A stretch of DNA of 64,000 nucleotides, from positions 22,296 to 86,295 of the forward strand of contig JBEHYT010000018.1 of assembly GCA_048498035.1 (NCBI GenBank), read 5' to 3'. Shown in pieces: positions 61,440 through 64,000 of this stretch. A program made the position numbers and the translations under genes. The DNA comes from CADEDV01 sp048498035. Lineage in GTDB: Bacteria; Bacteroidota; Bacteroidia; Chitinophagales; Chitinophagaceae. Each line of letters begins with the position of its first letter. Within the stretch, counting starts at the first letter, position 1. The notes beneath the pieces are model-generated. The model ran no database searches and was not told the origin of the DNA. It was given only the letters and a program-made list of their open reading frames with translations.

Positions 61440-62864
61440 TTGGATAGACGCGAGTACACACAGGTTACAAATTCCTACCAGGACCTGGTAAAACAAACTT
61501 TCAATTTTCCCCAGGAAGGACTTGAAGTAGATGATGAAGGATACCTTCATTTTAACGGCCTCGATCTGAAAGCGCTGATCGCAAAATATGGCACACCGCT
61601 CAAAATGAGTTACCTGCCAAAGATCGGTATGCAGATAAAAAAGGCGAAAAATATGTTCGCGGCCGCTTTTAAAAAACATAGATACGAAGGCAAGTACTTT
61701 TATTGCTACTGCACCAAAAGCTCCCACTTCTCCTTTGTAGTGGAAGAAGCCCTGAAAAATGACATTCACCTGGAAACCTCGTACGCCTACGATATTGAAA
61801 TCATCAAGAAACTGTACGATAAAAAGAAGATCACAAAGGATATCAATATCATTTGCAACGGCTACAAACAAAAAGGATACACCCGCCGGATCGCCAATCT
61901 GATCAATGCCGGTTTTTCGAATGTAATTCCCGTGCTCGACAATAAGGATGAATTAAAAGAATACGCTAAAACCGTAAAGAACCCGTTCAAACTGGGTATC
62001 CGCGTTGCTGCGGAAGAAGAGCCTACATTTCCTTTTTATACCTCGCGCCTCGGTATTCGCGCAAAAGATATCCTGGAATTTTATGTAGACCGGATTGAAG
62101 GCTACGAAAGCAAATTCCAGTTAAAGATGCTCCACATCTTCCTGAACAAAGGGATCAAGGATGATATTTATTACTGGAGTGAATTGAACAAGATCACTAA
62201 CCTCTATTGCCAGCTCAAAAAGATCTGCCCGGAACTGGATTCGATCAATATTGGCGGCGGTTTTCCGATCAAACACTCACTGGGTTTTGAATATGATTAC
62301 CAGTTTATGATCAATGAAATTGTAGGCAATATCAAGGCTGCCTGCAAAAAAGCCAAGGTACCCATGCCGAATATTTATACTGAATTCGGCAGTTACACAG
62401 TAGGAGAGAGCATGGCCCATATCTACAGCGTAATAGGTCAAAAGGTGCAGAATGACCGTGAAACCTGGTACATGATCGACTCATCCTTTATCACCACGCT
62501 TCCAGACACCTGGGGTATTGGTGAAAAATTCCTGATGCTGCCTATCAACAAATGGGAACAGGAATACCAGCGGGTAGTGCTTGGTGGTATCACCTGCGAC
62601 AGCCATGATTACTATGATTCCGAAGAACACATCAACGAAGTGTTCCTTCCGAAAATAAATGACGGAGAACCGCTTTATGTGGGTTTTTTCCATACGGGCG
62701 CTTACCAGGACCAGATCAGCGGCTATGGCGGCATCAAACACTGCCTGATCCCTTCTCCCAAACATGTCATCATTGGGTATGATAAGAACGGGAAACTGAC
62801 CGACTGGCTCTATGCTCGTCAGCAAACTGCGCAAAGTATGCTGAAAATACTGGGGTATAAATAA
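61440..62864 (+). CDS. Arginine-decarboxylase-like fold-III PLP enzyme
   Basis: PLP enzyme of 474 aa, of the alanine-racemase-fold decarboxylase class used for polyamine synthesis. YCYCTKSSHFSFV holds the Schiff-base lysine, SINIGGGFPIKH the phosphate-binding glycine loop, and GGITCDSHDYYD the specificity Cys-Asp motif, with GAYQDQISGYGG near the end. Bacteroidota homologues are annotated as arginine decarboxylase although shorter than E. coli SpeA (about 650 aa); ornithine or carboxynorspermidine substrates are possible. No ATG fits the conserved start, so I place it at the TTG at 61440 (reading MDRREYTQVTNSYQ). Confidence 0.85.
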   Translation: MDRREYTQVTNSYQDLVKQTFNFPQEGLEVDDEGYLHFNGLDLKALIAKYGTPLKMSYLPKIGMQIKKAKNMFAAAFKKHRYEGKYFYCYCTKSSHFSFVVEEALKNDIHLETSYAYDIEIIKKLYDKKKITKDINIICNGYKQKGYTRRIANLINAGFSNVIPVLDNKDELKEYAKTVKNPFKLGIRVAAEEEPTFPFYTSRLGIRAKDILEFYVDRIEGYESKFQLKMLHIFLNKGIKDDIYYWSELNKITNLYCQLKKICPELDSINIGGGFPIKHSLGFEYDYQFMINEIVGNIKAACKKAKVPMPNIYTEFGSYTVGESMAHIYSVIGQKVQNDRETWYMIDSSFITTLPDTWGIGEKFLMLPINKWEQEYQRVVLGGITCDSHDYYDSEEHINEVFLPKINDGEPLYVGFFHTGAYQDQISGYGGIKHCLIPSPKHVIIGYDKNGKLTDWLYARQQTAQSMLKILGYK

Positions 62865-62896
62865 ATAGCACGACGAAGCTAATCGCAATGAATAAC

Positions 62897-62927
62897 AAAG
62901 CCGCCCATCAGGGCGGCTTTTCTTTTA
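62897..62927. terminator. Bidirectional terminator
   Basis: Perfect 10-bp stem AAAGCCGCCC / GGGCGGCTTT around ATCA, with TTCTTTT after it. It serves the decarboxylase and the convergent lipoprotein gene at 62925. Confidence 0.9.
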
Positions 62928-63260
62928 ATATCGGCCACGCTTGCTGTAGCGCTTTCCATACTGTTTCCACTCCCGGTATTCCCAGTTGCTGTACCGGGCT
63001 TTGCGCACCTGCGCTTTGTCCAGGTAAAACCGGTTATCATATCCCTGCCAATACACAAAGCCATCCGGGGTGCGGTGAAAAAACCGCCCATCCGGGTTTC
63101 TGCTCATGGTAAACCCGGGACTTGGCGTCAGGATCAACGCCACCCGGGTGCTGTAATGTGCCCGTGGTGGTTCAGGGTAGGCACGCGAAGTGGAACAGCT
63201 TGCAGCGCCAGCCACCACCAGGAAAAGAATAGCCGCTTGTAAAATTTTAATCATTTTCAT
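62925..63260 (-). CDS. Small lipoprotein of unknown function
   Basis: Protein of 111 aa from the ATG at 63260. Signal peptide and lipobox AASC near residue 20-23. The mature part is rich in Tyr, Arg and Trp (GRFFHRTPDGFVYWQGYDNR) and ends in a basic tail KQYGKRYSKRGRY. I do not recognise a family. Probably anchored in the envelope. Confidence 0.6.
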   Translation of the reverse strand: MKMIKILQAAILFLVVAGAASCSTSRAYPEPPRAHYSTRVALILTPSPGFTMSRNPDGRFFHRTPDGFVYWQGYDNRFYLDKAQVRKARYSNWEYREWKQYGKRYSKRGRY

Positions 63261-63322
63261 GGTTGATGATTTTACATTAGCCAGACAATTCATTTGCCGT
63301 AAAATCCTAAAACCATTTTAAC

Positions 63323-63775
63323 ATGAAATATTTTTTGCTATTCTTAACAATCGCCTGGGTTACCTGCTGTCACGCGCAGGATGCCAGTGATTCCATTAAA
63401 GCTACCGTTGCAACACTCTTTTCTGCAATGAAGAATGCAGACGCGCAGGGTGTATTAAGCACCTTTGCGCCGGGTGCGATATTGCAAAGCGTTTCAAAAA
63501 CCAAAGACGGTGTTAAAGTGGAAACAGACACCGTTGCTTCCTTTGCCAATACAGTTGCATCGCTGGAAAAAGGAGATGCAGACGAGCAGGTTGTAATTGA
63601 AACATTGCGTGTAGATGGGGATCTGGCGATTGTATGGGCGCCGTATAAATTCTTTTACAAGGGAAAATTCAGCCACTGTGGAGCCGACTCTTTTCAGCTG
63701 GTAAGATTGAACGGAGAATGGAAAATCCAGTATCTGATAGACACAAGAAGACGAGATTGTGGGTTAATTCAATAA
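63323..63775 (+). CDS. Secreted NTF2-like (SnoaL-like) protein
   Basis: Exported protein of 150 aa with signal peptide KYFLLFLTIAWVTCCHAQ. IKATVATLFSAMKNADAQGV, then TFAPGAILQSVS and AIVWAPYKFFYKGKFSHCGADS, and the end QLVRLNGEWKIQYL fit the cone-shaped NTF2/DUF4440 fold. These domains bind small hydrophobic ligands or act as enzymes or immunity-like accessory proteins; role unknown. The last codons and stop overlap AATTCAAT repeats. Confidence 0.8.
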   Translation: MKYFLLFLTIAWVTCCHAQDASDSIKATVATLFSAMKNADAQGVLSTFAPGAILQSVSKTKDGVKVETDTVASFANTVASLEKGDADEQVVIETLRVDGDLAIVWAPYKFFYKGKFSHCGADSFQLVRLNGEWKIQYLIDTRRRDCGLIQ

Positions 63776-63866
63776 TTCAATAATTCGGTGATTCGATAAT
63801 GGAGGGAATGCAAATGTGGAAATGTGCTGATTAATTTCTAATTCGACAATTCGCTGATTCGATAAT
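63765..63866. repeat. Short AT-rich direct repeats after the NTF2-like gene
   Basis: AATTCAAT-type units run from the end of the gene, and a 19-base unit AATTCGnTGATTCGATAAT occurs at 63782-63800 and 63848-63866, 66 bases apart, with one mismatch. The stop codon of the NTF2-like gene lies inside the first units. Probably a dispersed intergenic repeat. Confidence 0.65.
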
Positions 63867-63870
63867 CATT

Positions 63871-64000
63871 AGTGTCCGGGGAAACTTTAGCATATCCCAC
63901 GAAGTGGGGCATTTGCATTGCTTGCGGCTTTTTTGCCTCCACGGCCGGCGGGCCGAGTTGCAGCTCCGGCGCTGTTTTTTGTGCTTGGCAGCGCCATTCC
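63871..64000. other. GC-rich tail running off the window edge
   Basis: This tail is visibly GC-richer than the rest. It stays open on the plus strand to the edge and also on the minus strand as far as a TAA at 63887-63889. It has GGCGCTG/CAGCGCC (63968-63974 with 63989-63995) and a CCCAC-GAA-GTGGG hairpin near 63899. It may be the border of a dispersed or mobile element. I cannot assign a gene from the part that is visible. Confidence 0.35.

Noticed and set aside
1..64000. CRISPR arrays, tRNA or rRNA genes, prophage, toxin-antitoxin or restriction genes
   Set aside because: I looked for regular spaced repeats, tRNA-like folds in the gaps, and signature proteins, and found none that hold up.

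Overview
The window reads as a chromosomal segment of a Bacteroidota bacterium, most likely family Chitinophagaceae. The evidence is the type IX secretion C-terminal domains of both type A and type B, a GLPGLI protein next to a TonB-receptor-like barrel, DUF2851, DUF4403 and DUF4382 proteins, a FucP-type sugar carrier, a LytTR regulator, the thrS-infC-rpmI-rplT order, and many promoters of the form TTTG-N19/20-TAnnTTTG that are typical of the phylum. Composition is even and genes are densely packed on both strands. I see no rRNA, tRNA, CRISPR array, phage or complete insertion sequence. It is mostly core and housekeeping DNA.

Layout. 0-5 kb: a sigma-54 activator without a DNA-binding domain, a B12-binding MerR regulator, signal peptidase I, cytidine deaminase, and a csaA-ogt pair. 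5-16 kb: a Tat-exported oxidoreductase, Dps, a SirB1-like protein, a methyltransferase, lipoproteins, a TonB-C fusion protein, topoisomerase I and two hydrolases. 16-20 kb: a run of DUF2520 protein, ferredoxin, IscX, KdsC, a UbiA-family prenyltransferase and Maf. 20-28 kb: DUF2851, a T9SS cargo, a LytTR regulator with candidate binding repeats, OsmC, LipA and a lectin/PKD type B cargo.

28-43 kb is a storage and uptake locus for alpha-glucans: ROK sugar kinase, sugar/H+ symporter, GlgA, GlgC, an SLC45-like disaccharide carrier, a secreted GH13 enzyme and GlgB. Two other items sit within it: a four-helix-bundle gene between glgA and glgC, and a GLPGLI/outer-membrane-barrel pair before glgB. Together these genes would import glucose and maltose-type sugars, phosphorylate glucose, and build or remodel glycogen.

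43-55 kb: a TPR protein, ArgS, GtrA, DUF4403, a YdeI fusion, DnaK with a repeat-rich upstream region, a small 63-aa gene with a long leader, and two tandem paralogous secreted proteins of unknown function. 55-64 kb: ThrS, IF-3, a large zinc metalloprotease, L35, L20, an arginine-decarboxylase-like enzyme, a small lipoprotein and an NTF2-like protein. The window ends in short AT-rich repeats and a GC-rich tail that runs off the edge.

No wholly new system stands out as a gene cluster. The most unusual signals are a 38-bp perfect palindrome that forms the end of glgA, promoters that abut start codons (possible leaderless genes), LytTR-type direct repeats next to a regulator with a degenerate receiver domain, phased direct repeats upstream of dnaK, and the tandem paralogs at 52.9-54.9 kb.
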